Part shown: positions 18,458 through 27,565 of the stretch, in pieces
Layout of the letters: the number at the start of each line of letters is the position of its first letter
How positions within the stretch are numbered: the stretch's first letter is position 1
NCBI RefSeq assembly: GCF_000769405.2
Contig: NZ_CP053439.1
Coordinates: 4,262,501 to 4,326,500 of the forward strand
DNA from: Rhizobium brockwellii
GTDB lineage: Bacteria; Pseudomonadota; Alphaproteobacteria; Rhizobiales; Rhizobiaceae
Reading direction: 5' to 3'
DNA: 64,000 nt
The notes under the pieces: model-generated
Database searches by the model: none
What the model saw: only the letters and a program-made list of their open reading frames with translations
What the model was told of the DNA's origin: nothing
Made by a program: the position numbers and the translations under genes

Positions 18458-21400
18458 TCACGCTCTCGCCAGACGGATGATCTCGTCGAGCACGAATTTG
18501 CGCGATTGCGGCGGCGTCAGATTGTGGTCGGCATCCGGCAGCATCAGCAGGCGTACGTTCGGATAGCGGGAAAGCCTGGCGCCGCGCGGCCCGAAGTGGA
18601 AGTAGACGTGGTCGAGCCCGACATCGCCCTCGCTGTAGATCAGCGTCAGCGGCACCTTGCGCTTGCCGAACAGCGCGAAGGAGTGCCGGACCTCGCGGGC
18701 GATATGGCGCCGGTCGGGAAGCAGCTCGAGCACCGGCGCGATCCACGGCGACAGCCGGCGGCCGGCGGCGATGACGATATTCTGCAGCGCCGAAACAACA
18801 TCCACCTGGCCGCGCAGCAGCCGCTTCAATGTGTCGAGCCGCGCCAGGCGCTGGCTGTAATCATCCAGGCTGCGGGGGACGGAGACGACATGCTCTCTCC
18901 GCACCGGCATGTCAGGATCCCAGTAATAGACGAAGGGATTGATCGACACGACAGCCTTCAAGCGCTCGTCGGCGACGCCGGCGCGGAAGGCGACGTAGCC
19001 GCCGCTGCATCGGCCGGCGACCATGACGGGGCCGGCGACGACGCCTTCGAGCAGATCGAGCGCTGCGACCGCATCTCCGGTCTGCGTATCCGAATAAAGT
19101 ACCTGTTCTGGTGCATCCGGCCGCGGCGGGCTGTCGCCGACATTGGCGGAGTCGAAACGCAGCGAAACGACGCCTTGGCGGGCGAGCTCGCGCGCCATAT
19201 CCACCGTCGTCCGTCCCCAGCCGGCATGCCGGTCATAGGCTGTCGACAGGAAGAGCACGGCGTTGCCCTTGATCTCGCCGAGCGGCCGGCTGACGACGCC
19301 GATCAGATGATTATGGCTTCCGAAACGCACCGGCGTTTCGGCAAAATCATCGCCCGCAAGCGGCGGGTTGTCGATCGCCGCCGGCGAATGGGCGGCGGAT
19401 GTCTCTGTCGTCGTAGCCTCCAGCCACGTCGTCAGCAGCGCGACGACAGCCATCGGCGTCTTGGCAAACAGCGGATTGGTGGCGAGTTCGTCATAGCCTT
19501 CGAAAGCCGTCTGCTCGACATCGGCGCCAAGCGCCTTCAGCGCATCGGCAAAGCCGGTATCGTCGGCCTTGGCAGGGCGTTCGAGGATCAGATAGCGGGA
19601 GGCTGCGAGCCCCTGCGGCGAGGCGATGTTGAGCTTGCCGAGCTCTGCAGCGATTTCCTCGGGCATGACGAGCCCGGCGATCTGCACCTTGGCGGTCTGG
19701 ACATGCTCCTTGCCGAGGCCGAGATCGGCATCGATGATCTTGGACCACATATTGAGTTCGCGCAGATAGGCCCTGCCGCTCAGCACCGGCGCCAGCATGA
19801 CGAGGCGGTCGACGCCTTCGATCGAGGAACCGACGCGATGAGCAAGCGTCGCACCGAGGCCCTGCGCGATGAGGATGATACGGTCGCAGCCGCTCAGCGA
19901 CTTCAGCTTGGCGGCGGCCGCACGGATCGAGTTTTCCCAGGTTTCCAGCCTTGCCGGCAGCGCCCCGAAATCGAGCGCATCGCCAGTGCCGCGATAGTCG
20001 AAGCGCAGGCTCGGCACGCCGATATCCGAGAAATGCTCGGCCGCGACGCGGAAGAATTTACGGCTGCACATCTCCTCGAAACCCCAGGGGCTGACGAAGA
20101 GCACCGCGGCCGAACGTTTCTTCGCGAGCGGATTCTCAGGCATGAACAGCCCGATCGTGCCGTCGAAGACGACAGGCAGGGCAGCGCTGCGCCCCGCACC
20201 CTCGGCCGGTTCCAGCGAGAATTCGCCGGGCGCGACCTTGGCGCGATCGGGATCGCCGGGAAGCCGCGGCGCGATGAAATTGATCGCATGGCCAACCGGC
20301 CGCCGCAGCAGGGACGGCATCTTGTCGAGAATGGAGCGCATGACTTCGACATCCTCGCCCGGCACGGCGCGCAGCACCCGGAGCGCTGCGAAATAGGCGA
20401 ATGCGCCGGCGATGATCGCGCCGACCAATCCGGCCGGACCCTGGACGAATTCCAGCACGGAAATTGCTCCGCAAGCACAGAGGACGGAGGCAAGCGTCAC
20501 CTTCGTCAGGCTTGTGTAGAGACCCGAAAGCTGGGATCCGAATCCTGTCTGTCTGATCATCATCACCGACATCGCAACGAATACGAGGATGCGCACGAGT
20601 GCGGCACCCTCGGCCGCAAGCCTAGGTACGATCAGTAAACAACCCGCTACCATCAGTAGGCCACCTATCACACTGATGTTCAGGCGGGAGCGGGCCCTGT
20701 CCATCGACAGCAGGTAGAGGCTGAGGATCTGCATGAAGGTATAGGCGGGAGCGACGAGCGCAAGCAGCGCCACAACCGTCCCGCTGCGGCGGAACGCTTC
20801 GCCGAACACCACCAGCACCAGTTCGCTGGAGATCGCGGCAAGCCCGAGGCTCATCGGCAGCACGATATAGGCCATGCTGCGGGTGACGGCTGCGAAGACC
20901 TCGACCGGCAATGTCGAATCGTCGCTGTTGTGGCGCCGCTCGGAATAATAGGGCAGCAGGCTGCCGGTCATCTGGATCGGCAGTTGCAGCGCGATATTCG
21001 CGATCGACAGCCCGACGGCATAATAGCCGACCATCTCCACCGACCAGAACTGCTGCAGGAAGAGCAGTTCCAGCCGGTTGAGGAAAATGGAATCGATGAT
21101 GAACTGGATCGACAGGATGACGGAGGAGGAGGCGAGATATTTCAGCGAGACCCCGCACCAGTCGCGCCGCGCCAGAAGAATCGGCAACGTGGCGAAAAAC
21201 AGCACCAGCTGGCCGAGCGCATAACCGACGAGAACGCCCTCGACACCGTAGAAAACGGCGCCGACGGCAACGCCGGCAAGCTGCACGATCGAGACGGCGA
21301 CCGTCAGCTTAAAGAAGGCGCCAAGATTCTTTTCGCCGATCAGGTAGAATTTGACGAAGGATCCGATCGCCTGGACGAAGAACAGCACGCCCGTGACCAG

Positions 21401-21769
21401 GGCGACGGATGGCGCGGTGTCGGCCCAGTGCATCCTTTCGGAGGTCAGGAAGAACAGCGCGTAGAGCGCCAGCAGCACGACGGTCGAGAACATCATGAAG
21501 CTGACGAGGATGGCGGCAAAACCCCGCCGGCGGCGCGCATCGAAGCCCTCCGCCGAAAGTTGCGGCAACGTCTTCAAGAGCGTGATGCTGGAGCCGAGCT
21601 CGGCGATCGAGGCGCCGGTCACCACCAGCCAGAGCGAAAAGGCGACGATGCCGTTGGCTTCCGGCCCAAGCAACCGTGCGGTTATGATCGAGGAAACGAA
21701 GCCCGTCAGAAGCAGCAGCATACCTGCCGCCGCGTTCATCACCGAGTTTGCGATAATACCCTTCGACAT
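18458..21769 (-). CDS. Oligosaccharide flippase fused to two alpha/beta-hydrolase domains
   Basis: A single 1103-aa chain. Residues about 1-470 are a polytopic membrane domain of the Wzx/MATE-like polysaccharide-export superfamily (MNAAAGMLLLLTGFVSSIITARLLGPEANG start, about 14 hydrophobic segments). Residues about 535-785 are an alpha/beta-hydrolase domain whose nucleophile elbow reads A635-Q-G637-L-G639, so the Ser/Cys is missing and it is probably inactive. Residues about 815-1103 are a second hydrolase with elbow G919-R-C921-S-G923 plus D1049 and H1082 as triad candidates, that is, a Cys nucleophile as in dienelactone hydrolases. No frame break is visible between domains. It is the last gene of the leftward glycan/carrier-protein operon, after a spacer holding repeat A. 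It probably exports a lipid-linked glycan and modifies or releases it; the substrate is unknown. Confidence 0.85.
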   Translation of the reverse strand: MSKGIIANSVMNAAAGMLLLLTGFVSSIITARLLGPEANGIVAFSLWLVVTGASIAELGSSITLLKTLPQLSAEGFDARRRRGFAAILVSFMMFSTVVLLALYALFFLTSERMHWADTAPSVALVTGVLFFVQAIGSFVKFYLIGEKNLGAFFKLTVAVSIVQLAGVAVGAVFYGVEGVLVGYALGQLVLFFATLPILLARRDWCGVSLKYLASSSVILSIQFIIDSIFLNRLELLFLQQFWSVEMVGYYAVGLSIANIALQLPIQMTGSLLPYYSERRHNSDDSTLPVEVFAAVTRSMAYIVLPMSLGLAAISSELVLVVFGEAFRRSGTVVALLALVAPAYTFMQILSLYLLSMDRARSRLNISVIGGLLMVAGCLLIVPRLAAEGAALVRILVFVAMSVMMIRQTGFGSQLSGLYTSLTKVTLASVLCACGAISVLEFVQGPAGLVGAIIAGAFAYFAALRVLRAVPGEDVEVMRSILDKMPSLLRRPVGHAINFIAPRLPGDPDRAKVAPGEFSLEPAEGAGRSAALPVVFDGTIGLFMPENPLAKKRSAAVLFVSPWGFEEMCSRKFFRVAAEHFSDIGVPSLRFDYRGTGDALDFGALPARLETWENSIRAAAAKLKSLSGCDRIILIAQGLGATLAHRVGSSIEGVDRLVMLAPVLSGRAYLRELNMWSKIIDADLGLGKEHVQTAKVQIAGLVMPEEIAAELGKLNIASPQGLAASRYLILERPAKADDTGFADALKALGADVEQTAFEGYDELATNPLFAKTPMAVVALLTTWLEATTTETSAAHSPAAIDNPPLAGDDFAETPVRFGSHNHLIGVVSRPLGEIKGNAVLFLSTAYDRHAGWGRTTVDMARELARQGVVSLRFDSANVGDSPPRPDAPEQVLYSDTQTGDAVAALDLLEGVVAGPVMVAGRCSGGYVAFRAGVADERLKAVVSINPFVYYWDPDMPVRREHVVSVPRSLDDYSQRLARLDTLKRLLRGQVDVVSALQNIVIAAGRRLSPWIAPVLELLPDRRHIAREVRHSFALFGKRKVPLTLIYSEGDVGLDHVYFHFGPRGARLSRYPNVRLLMLPDADHNLTPPQSRKFVLDEIIRLARA

Positions 21770-21791
21770 CTGTCCATCCGTCAGGATCGGC

Positions 21792-21896
21792 CTAAAGCGC
21801 GTCGCGATCTTCAGATCGCTCCTCGCACTTTAGGTTTCTGTTTTTACGCATGTCGTTATCGCAAGACCGCTGCACACTTTTGCGCGACATGCTCTA
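21792..21896. repeat. Rhizobial intergenic palindromic repeat, family A copy 2
   Basis: Reverse-oriented copy of the element at 10084-10171: GCATGTCG, then ACCGCTGCACACTTTTGCGCGACATGC, preceded by TAAAGCGCGTCGCGATC. It occupies most of the 190-base spacer between the GT4 gene and the flippase-hydrolase gene. It may process or terminate the operon mRNA. Confidence 0.7.
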
Positions 21897-21959
21897 AAGC
21901 CGCATACCCGCCATCTCTAATGCGAAAATGTTAAAATAAAGCGGAGTGACGACCTCAGC

Positions 21960-23138
21960 TTAGCTCGCCTGCATCGCCTTCAGCGTCTGAAGCGCCTTCT
22001 CGTAGCTGTTTTCTGCGAGGTAACGCAGCAGGAACTCCCGTGCCTTCTCGGCCTTCTCTCGCGCACGCTCGGGTGTGCGGAAGATATCTTGCAGGTGCGC
22101 GGCCGCCGCCTCGGGTGAGGGATCGGCCCAGACCGCGCCTTCGAGCCCGGCAAATTCGGGATGGGTATCGACCACGGGAATGAGGGGAGAGGCAACCAGC
22201 CAGCTATTGTCGGGATCGCAGAAATCCACCGTGCCCGACCATGCCGTGGAAATGACGGGCGTACGCTGCATGATCGCCTCGGCAACCGTCAGCCCGAAAC
22301 CTTCGGAACGATGCAGCGAAAGATAGGCGTCGGAACAGCGGATGAGGCCGTTGATCTCGGCGTTCGACAGCCTGTCGGTGACAATCCTGATCCGGCTGTT
22401 GCCCTTAACCGAAGCGACCAGTTCGCGCAGGCCCTCATCCTTGCCGATATCGCCGCTGGCCTTCATCAACAGGAAGGCGCTGGGGCATTCGGCGGCAAAT
22501 ATCCGGAAGGCCTCGATGACGGCCTGCGGATTCTTCCGGTTGATCGAGGAGCCGGCGCTGAAGATGAAGCTGACGAGAAAGGCGTCTTCGTCGATGCCGA
22601 ATTTCTGGCGCATGCCTTCGGTCGCCGGCTTCTCGGTGACAGGATGCGGAACCACGATGACCGGAGCCGTGGTGAGAGGCGCAATCGCCCGCCTGGTGAA
22701 TTCCGACGGCACGAAGACGGCATTCATGTAATGCATCGCATTGCGCCACTCGGCCGGCACGACTTCGAGCTCCCAGGCGAAATAGCCGATGTTGAAGGCG
22801 CGGGTGAAATTCGCAACGCCCTTCTTCAGGATGGCGCGCGGCAGCATCGGCGGATTGAGATGCCAGATCCGGCTCCCCGCGGGTTCGGTAGAGAGATGCG
22901 ACGGCATCCATCCGGCGAAGGAATTCTCGTCAGGATGCGTGCTGACGTCGGAGAGCGAAATCGCCCGCCCCGCCTGCGACAATGCGTCGGCGCAGAGCCT
23001 TGCCGACTCGCCGACACCGACCGCCATCGAGAGATAGCCGACGACTTCCACCGGCCGGCGTGGGTTGAAGGCAAGACGCGACCGCGGGATCAGCCGCTGC
23101 AGGACATGGGCGCGCAGAAGGCGGTATATCGTTCTCAA
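21960..23138 (-). CDS. Glycosyltransferase, GT4 family (group 1)
   Basis: 392-aa GT-B-fold glycosyltransferase. EVVGYLSMAVGVGESARLCADAL near residue 31 forms the N-terminal glycine-rich acceptor loop. FSAGSSINRKNPQAVIEAF and HRSEGFGLTVAEAIMQRTPVI (E-x7-E) form the donor-nucleotide site. A WELEVVPAEW segment in the middle resembles mannosyl- or glucosyl-transferases of exopolysaccharide clusters. The open frame begins at a TTG codon (23138) 45 bases after the GH2 gene; I found no better-placed ATG before the first conserved motif, so the start is uncertain. It lies in the leftward operon between the GH2 and flippase genes. Confidence 0.87.
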   Translation of the reverse strand: MRTIYRLLRAHVLQRLIPRSRLAFNPRRPVEVVGYLSMAVGVGESARLCADALSQAGRAISLSDVSTHPDENSFAGWMPSHLSTEPAGSRIWHLNPPMLPRAILKKGVANFTRAFNIGYFAWELEVVPAEWRNAMHYMNAVFVPSEFTRRAIAPLTTAPVIVVPHPVTEKPATEGMRQKFGIDEDAFLVSFIFSAGSSINRKNPQAVIEAFRIFAAECPSAFLLMKASGDIGKDEGLRELVASVKGNSRIRIVTDRLSNAEINGLIRCSDAYLSLHRSEGFGLTVAEAIMQRTPVISTAWSGTVDFCDPDNSWLVASPLIPVVDTHPEFAGLEGAVWADPSPEAAAAHLQDIFRTPERAREKAEKAREFLLRYLAENSYEKALQTLKAMQAS

Positions 23139-23183
23139 ATCACGGTCTTTCCCAATGGATCGGCATCATCCTTCGCAGGGGCA

Positions 23184-25664
23184 TCAGCCCTCGATTGCGA
23201 CGCGATGCGAACTGCCTAGACTTCTGATTTCGCCCGCAGGCGGAATATCGCCCTCCGCGCCGGACAGCGCGTGGAGCTTCACGCGCCGCGTCGCACCCGG
23301 GGCAAGGTGGAACCAGTCGTCGTCGGCCCGATAGCCTTCGACATCGATATGCACCGATTGCGCCAGCCGGTCGGTCCTGAGATCGACGAACCAGCCGTCG
23401 TTGTCTCTGCCGAATGATGCTTCGATCCCTGCGTCATGCAGCGCCTTCCCCCGTCCGCAGGGGAAGTGGAAGCTCTCGGCGAGAATAGCGCCGTCCGCCA
23501 GCGATCGCATACGCGCGACACTGGCATCATGCGCCGGCGGCCCGAAACGGAAGGCATAGGTCGTATCGAAGAAGGCGCCGAACAGCGCCGTGCAGGCGAG
23601 GCGCTCCGTGTCCCTTGCCGCCAGCTTGAAGGCCCTGCTGCCGCTGACGACCTGCTGTTTTCCCCCGCGCAGGCAGACGACCTCGAGCTCGACGTCGAGC
23701 GCGGCATCCGTCTCGTTGACGACATGCACGTCGAGACCGTTCGTTCCCTCGTCGGTGAAGACCACTTGCACCGGCCGGAATGCACGGCGCATTGCATACC
23801 AGACAGGCTTCGGCTCTCCGGTGGAATCGATCACTCCCCACCCGGGGCCGGGCAACAGGTCCTGCAGCGTCCAGACGAGCGCGCCATTGCAGGCCGAGCC
23901 CTTGCGCCGCCATTCGGCAAAAGTCTCTTCGATCACCTCGCCGGTAACCGCGCGGGAGAGATCGAGATAGCGTTCCGGATCTTCGCGGCGCAGCTCAGCC
24001 GGATCGAAACCGTAGAGAAGCTGCAGGTAGAAGTCGCGAACATCCTCGAAATCCCATGATGCGCTGCGGTCGCGGGGCACACGGGCCTTCCATAGCGGGC
24101 TGTGGACGGCGGGCACGTCGAGATGACGTTGCAGCGTCCTTTGCTGCGGCACATGCGCGAAGGCGAGGCTTTCGGAGGCAAACCGCACATCGGCGCGGCG
24201 CGCATCGGCAATCGGCAGCATATAGGCGCCGACGCCGTAATAATGGGCGACACCGGCATTCGGCGAAAAGGGCATCGCTCCGCCATAGGGCGAGTTCGGG
24301 ACATAGGGCACGTCGGGGCGCATGCGCGCGACGACCGCCGGAATGATTTCATCGGTGACCGGCCCGCTCCAGAATTCCACCGGCAGACCGAGCATTGCCG
24401 CCTGCTGGTGAATTTCGCTGCCGCCGCAGAGCACGGCCAGCGAAGGCGACGCCTGCACGCCGTGCAGGAATTCCTCAACCTCTGCATGCACGTGGCCTAG
24501 AAAAGCCTTGTCGTTGCGCGGATAGTCGAAATTGGCGAACATGAAATCCTGCCAGACGAGCAGACCGAGCTCGTCGCAGAGCGCGAAGAAATCAGGCGTT
24601 TCGTAGGCCATGGTGCCGCCGATGCGGATCATGTTCATGCCGGCTCCGGCGGCAAGCCGCAGGAACGGCTCATAATCCGCCCGCCCACCCGGCAATCGCG
24701 CGATGTCGGCCGTCGTCCACACCGCACCACGGCAGAAGATCCGTTCACCATTGACGAGGAGCGCGAAGTCATCGCCATCCGCACCGCGGTCGATGTCGAT
24801 GCGGCGAAAGCCGGTCCTGCCGAGCGGATATTCCAGACCATCGGAAACCAGCGTCGGCTCATAGAGACGCGGAGCGCCATGCGTATGCGGCCACCAGGCC
24901 TCGATGTCGGAAAGCTTGAGGATAGCCGAGTAATGACTGTCGCCGACCTTCTCGAAGGGCTGCTCCATTCCGCCGCAGCGCAGCAGCATTGCCGGATCCT
25001 CGGCATTGCTATGCAGGGACACGCTGAGGCGGCCGACGCCACTCTCCTCCAATACGGCGCGGATGGAGACATTGTCGATCGAGACGGGATGACGCCGCAC
25101 CATCGAAATCGGCCGCCATGGCCCGACGGCATGGATATCGGGGCACCAGCCCGGCATATGACCAAGCAGCGTCGTGCGGAAATTCTTCAAGCCCGCCGGC
25201 GTGATCATCTGCGGCCGCCAACGCGCGCGCGGCCCCGGCTCCGACAAGCGGGGGCCGAGCGCCCGGAAGCACAGTGCCAGTTCATCACCGCCCGAAAGCG
25301 TCACCGGAATCTCGTGCGCCGTGAACATGCTCTCCGAAAACAGGATTTCCTGGCCGTTCAGGAAGACATGGCAAAGCGTCGCCAGCCCTGCGAAACGCAG
25401 GATCGCGTCGCCGGGCTCGGCATCGAAAAGCCGGCAGAGATACCAGGCATCCCGCGTGTTCAGCGGCTCGGGATTTTCCCGGTCGAAGAGCCCGGCTTTT
25501 TCAAGCGCTGCGGCGACGGTGCCGGGAACGGGTGCGGGAATGAACTGTGCGGAGAGCGGGATGTCGTGCGGCACGGCGCAGGCGCCCGGCTCCGTCAGGA
25601 TCAGGTTCCAACCTTCGGAAAGTAGACTTTCCTCGGCACCGATGCTCGCCAAACGCCCCCGCAT
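23184..25664 (-). CDS. Glycoside hydrolase family 2 protein, beta-mannosidase-like
   Basis: 826-aa GH2 protein. A jelly-roll sugar-binding domain (WNLILTEPG, PVPGTVAAALEKAGLFD, DAWYLCRLF) is followed by an immunoglobulin-like domain, a TIM barrel from about residue 290, and a C-terminal beta domain. In the barrel, GMNMIRIGG and LLVWQDFMFAN are typical of beta-mannosidases. The acid/base is probably E417 (CGGSE) and the nucleophile E498 (FASES). No signal peptide is seen, so it is predicted to be cytoplasmic. I chose the ATG at 25664 (GGAG 8 bases upstream) over a TTG at 25697. It overlaps none of the DUF1839 frame this way and follows it by 16 bases. Substrate is probably a beta-linked sugar of the glycan made here. 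Confidence 0.85.
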   Translation of the reverse strand: MRGRLASIGAEESLLSEGWNLILTEPGACAVPHDIPLSAQFIPAPVPGTVAAALEKAGLFDRENPEPLNTRDAWYLCRLFDAEPGDAILRFAGLATLCHVFLNGQEILFSESMFTAHEIPVTLSGGDELALCFRALGPRLSEPGPRARWRPQMITPAGLKNFRTTLLGHMPGWCPDIHAVGPWRPISMVRRHPVSIDNVSIRAVLEESGVGRLSVSLHSNAEDPAMLLRCGGMEQPFEKVGDSHYSAILKLSDIEAWWPHTHGAPRLYEPTLVSDGLEYPLGRTGFRRIDIDRGADGDDFALLVNGERIFCRGAVWTTADIARLPGGRADYEPFLRLAAGAGMNMIRIGGTMAYETPDFFALCDELGLLVWQDFMFANFDYPRNDKAFLGHVHAEVEEFLHGVQASPSLAVLCGGSEIHQQAAMLGLPVEFWSGPVTDEIIPAVVARMRPDVPYVPNSPYGGAMPFSPNAGVAHYYGVGAYMLPIADARRADVRFASESLAFAHVPQQRTLQRHLDVPAVHSPLWKARVPRDRSASWDFEDVRDFYLQLLYGFDPAELRREDPERYLDLSRAVTGEVIEETFAEWRRKGSACNGALVWTLQDLLPGPGWGVIDSTGEPKPVWYAMRRAFRPVQVVFTDEGTNGLDVHVVNETDAALDVELEVVCLRGGKQQVVSGSRAFKLAARDTERLACTALFGAFFDTTYAFRFGPPAHDASVARMRSLADGAILAESFHFPCGRGKALHDAGIEASFGRDNDGWFVDLRTDRLAQSVHIDVEGYRADDDWFHLAPGATRRVKLHALSGAEGDIPPAGEIRSLGSSHRVAIEG

Positions 25665-25680
25665 GGTCAGATCTCCGGCC

Positions 25681-26643
25681 TCAGATTCGCCCCGCAAGCG
25701 ACGCCATCATGGCATCCCATGCATCGGCGGCCGGATCAAGTGCTGCCTGCAACGGCTCGAACTTCTTGCGGGTGACAGCGCGGGCAAGCTGGAACTGCAC
25801 CGATTTCGCCACCTCCGAAATACGCCTGGCATGCTCGGTGCCAGCCGCGAATTCACCAGGGGAGAGCCAGGTGAGATGATCGGCCGCCAGCTCGAAATTG
25901 GCGCCCACCTGGCGAAGCGTGTTGAAGGCGTATTTGTGGAAGAAGCCGAACGGCCGTTCCGCCACCGCCTCGACCTGTTGCGGAAAGATACTTGCAAAGG
26001 CGCGGATCGGGTTTTCACGGGGACGCCGGGCAAAATGAAAACCGGCAAGCCGCCGCGCGGTCGAACGTAGATGCGCTTCGTCTGCCGGCTTTTCCGGGAA
26101 TCGTGCAAATTCCGTGTAGGGTAGGAACGGCGGCTCGTTTTCCGTCAGCTGCAGCTGGAACAGTCCGTCGAAATCCTCGCCTTCGAGACGGAAATAGCCG
26201 GCATTGTGGAAATAATCGACGCGCTTGGCCGCAACGTCCAGCCGGTTGATCGCAACCGTCGTCTTGCCGTGCTCCTGCCGGTAGGCGGTGCCACGGGTAT
26301 CCGGCATGTAGAAGGAATCCATTTCGATCAGGCAGAGACGGCCCCGCGCGATCTGAACCTCGACATGGCGTTCGACACGGTCGTAGATGGCAAGCTCGGT
26401 CGCACGAATGCCGTAGAGCGCTTCGAGATCCTCGAGCGGCACCTTGAAGAAGGTGAACTGGTCGCCCTCGAAATCCTGCGTCAAGGTAAAACCCAGCATT
26501 GCCTCCGGCGCAACGCCTGATGTCGCCAGAACCTCGATCCAGAGATCGACATAGCAATTGGTTTCCGGCCAGGCGCGCTCGCCGGAATGCAGCGCATGCG
26601 CCCGGTAGGTTTCCGGGTCGATTCCCGAAAATAGCGATGTCAT
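25681..26643 (-). CDS. DUF1839 family protein, candidate aminoacyl transferase
   Basis: 320-aa DUF1839 protein with no established activity. Family marks are ETNCYVDLWIEVLATSG, EGDQFTFFKVPLEDLEALYGI and IEMDSFYMPDTRGTAYRQEHGKTT. C30, D109 and H125 have the order and spacing of a papain-like site, and the layout (Cys near the N-terminus, then asp and his after a YxP stretch) recalls the BtrH acyltransferase, which moves an aminoacyl group from a carrier protein to a sugar amine. That comparison is my inference. The start at 26643 follows the ligase stop by 8 bases; a longer frame to 26799 only overlaps the ligase gene. Its fixed place beside the amino acid:carrier-protein ligase supports a role after amino acid loading. 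Confidence 0.82.
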   Translation of the reverse strand: MTSLFSGIDPETYRAHALHSGERAWPETNCYVDLWIEVLATSGVAPEAMLGFTLTQDFEGDQFTFFKVPLEDLEALYGIRATELAIYDRVERHVEVQIARGRLCLIEMDSFYMPDTRGTAYRQEHGKTTVAINRLDVAAKRVDYFHNAGYFRLEGEDFDGLFQLQLTENEPPFLPYTEFARFPEKPADEAHLRSTARRLAGFHFARRPRENPIRAFASIFPQQVEAVAERPFGFFHKYAFNTLRQVGANFELAADHLTWLSPGEFAAGTEHARRISEVAKSVQFQLARAVTRKKFEPLQAALDPAADAWDAMMASLAGRI

Positions 26644-26651
26644 CGATTTGC

Positions 26652-27560
26652 TCAGCCCCACAGCGCTTTCCGTACGCTGGCCGGCCATTGCTTCACATCG
26701 AGTCCGTGATGATGGAAGAGGGCAAGGGCGATGCGCTCCAGTCCGAAGCCGACGCAGGCGGTGTGCGCGACACTGCCGTCTTCGAGATTGAGGCCCCATT
26801 TCGTGCCGAAGGCATCCTGATGGTAGTTGAAGCTCATGCAGGCGGTCGGGTTGGCAGCCGAGGTGATCGGGATCAGCAGCTCGAACTTCAGGTTCTGATC
26901 GCGCTGATTATTGGCGAGCATCTTGCCGGCGCGGCCGAAGAACGGATCATTGGCAACGTCGATCGTCACATCGAGGCCGACGGCCTTCATCATCTCGACG
27001 CCGCGATCCATCCAGCGCTGGCGGAAATCGGTGACGTGCAGCTCTGTGCCCATGCAGACATATTCGCGCATGCGGAACAGCTGCTGGCGGGCCGGATCTT
27101 TCGACGGCTCATGGCGGAAGCAATAGGATTGCAGGTCGAAGAGGCCGCCCGTCTTCGGCAGGTTGCCGCGCTTGGCGACCGTCGGATAGAGCGGATAGCA
27201 GGCAGCCGGCGTCAGCACGATGTCGGTCGCCTCCTGCCCCTTGGTCCAGTCTTCGCCGACTTCCATGCATTGCAGCAGGCTGACATGATCGAGCTCGCTG
27301 CCGCAGAAGCTGTGCACCGTGCCGGCGAGCTGCGGAAAGCTCTTCATGTAGCCGCTCTTCTCGAAGAAGGCGCGGTTCATGCCGGGCGGAAAGCGCATGG
27401 CTTCGGCACCATCGGCGCCGCCGAACGTGTCGATCAGGCGCTCGAAGGCAGCGATCACGTCTTCGAACTGGCCGCTGCGGCCGTAGAGCCCGTCGATGCC
27501 GGTATCGATCAGCAGACCGGATTCGAAAAGCCGGTCCAGAAACGAGGTCTGCATATCCAT
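26652..27560 (-). CDS. Amino acid:[carrier protein] ligase (seryl-tRNA-synthetase-like)
   Basis: 302-aa class II aminoacyl-tRNA-synthetase-like enzyme without tRNA-binding domain. It belongs to the group characterised from Bradyrhizobium and Agrobacterium (Bll0957, Atu2573), which activates small amino acids with ATP and loads them on the phosphopantetheine arm of a carrier protein. Motif 2 is [19 protein letters not shown] and motif 3 [10 protein letters not shown]121, E166 and C269 are the likely zinc ligands of the atypical SerRS type. GGGGTG lies 7 bases before the ATG at 27560; a GTG at 27569 that overlaps the upstream stop is an alternative. The carrier protein is encoded two genes upstream. 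Which amino acid is used cannot be read from sequence. Confidence 0.88.
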   Translation of the reverse strand: MDMQTSFLDRLFESGLLIDTGIDGLYGRSGQFEDVIAAFERLIDTFGGADGAEAMRFPPGMNRAFFEKSGYMKSFPQLAGTVHSFCGSELDHVSLLQCMEVGEDWTKGQEATDIVLTPAACYPLYPTVAKRGNLPKTGGLFDLQSYCFRHEPSKDPARQQLFRMREYVCMGTELHVTDFRQRWMDRGVEMMKAVGLDVTIDVANDPFFGRAGKMLANNQRDQNLKFELLIPITSAANPTACMSFNYHQDAFGTKWGLNLEDGSVAHTACVGFGLERIALALFHHHGLDVKQWPASVRKALWG

Positions 27561-27565
27561 GACTG

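Noticed and set aside
18506..20638. 710-codon open frame on the plus strand
   Set aside because: Exactly antisense to the flippase-hydrolase gene; it is rich in Arg, Asp, Gly and His without any domain, the usual shadow of high-GC codon use.
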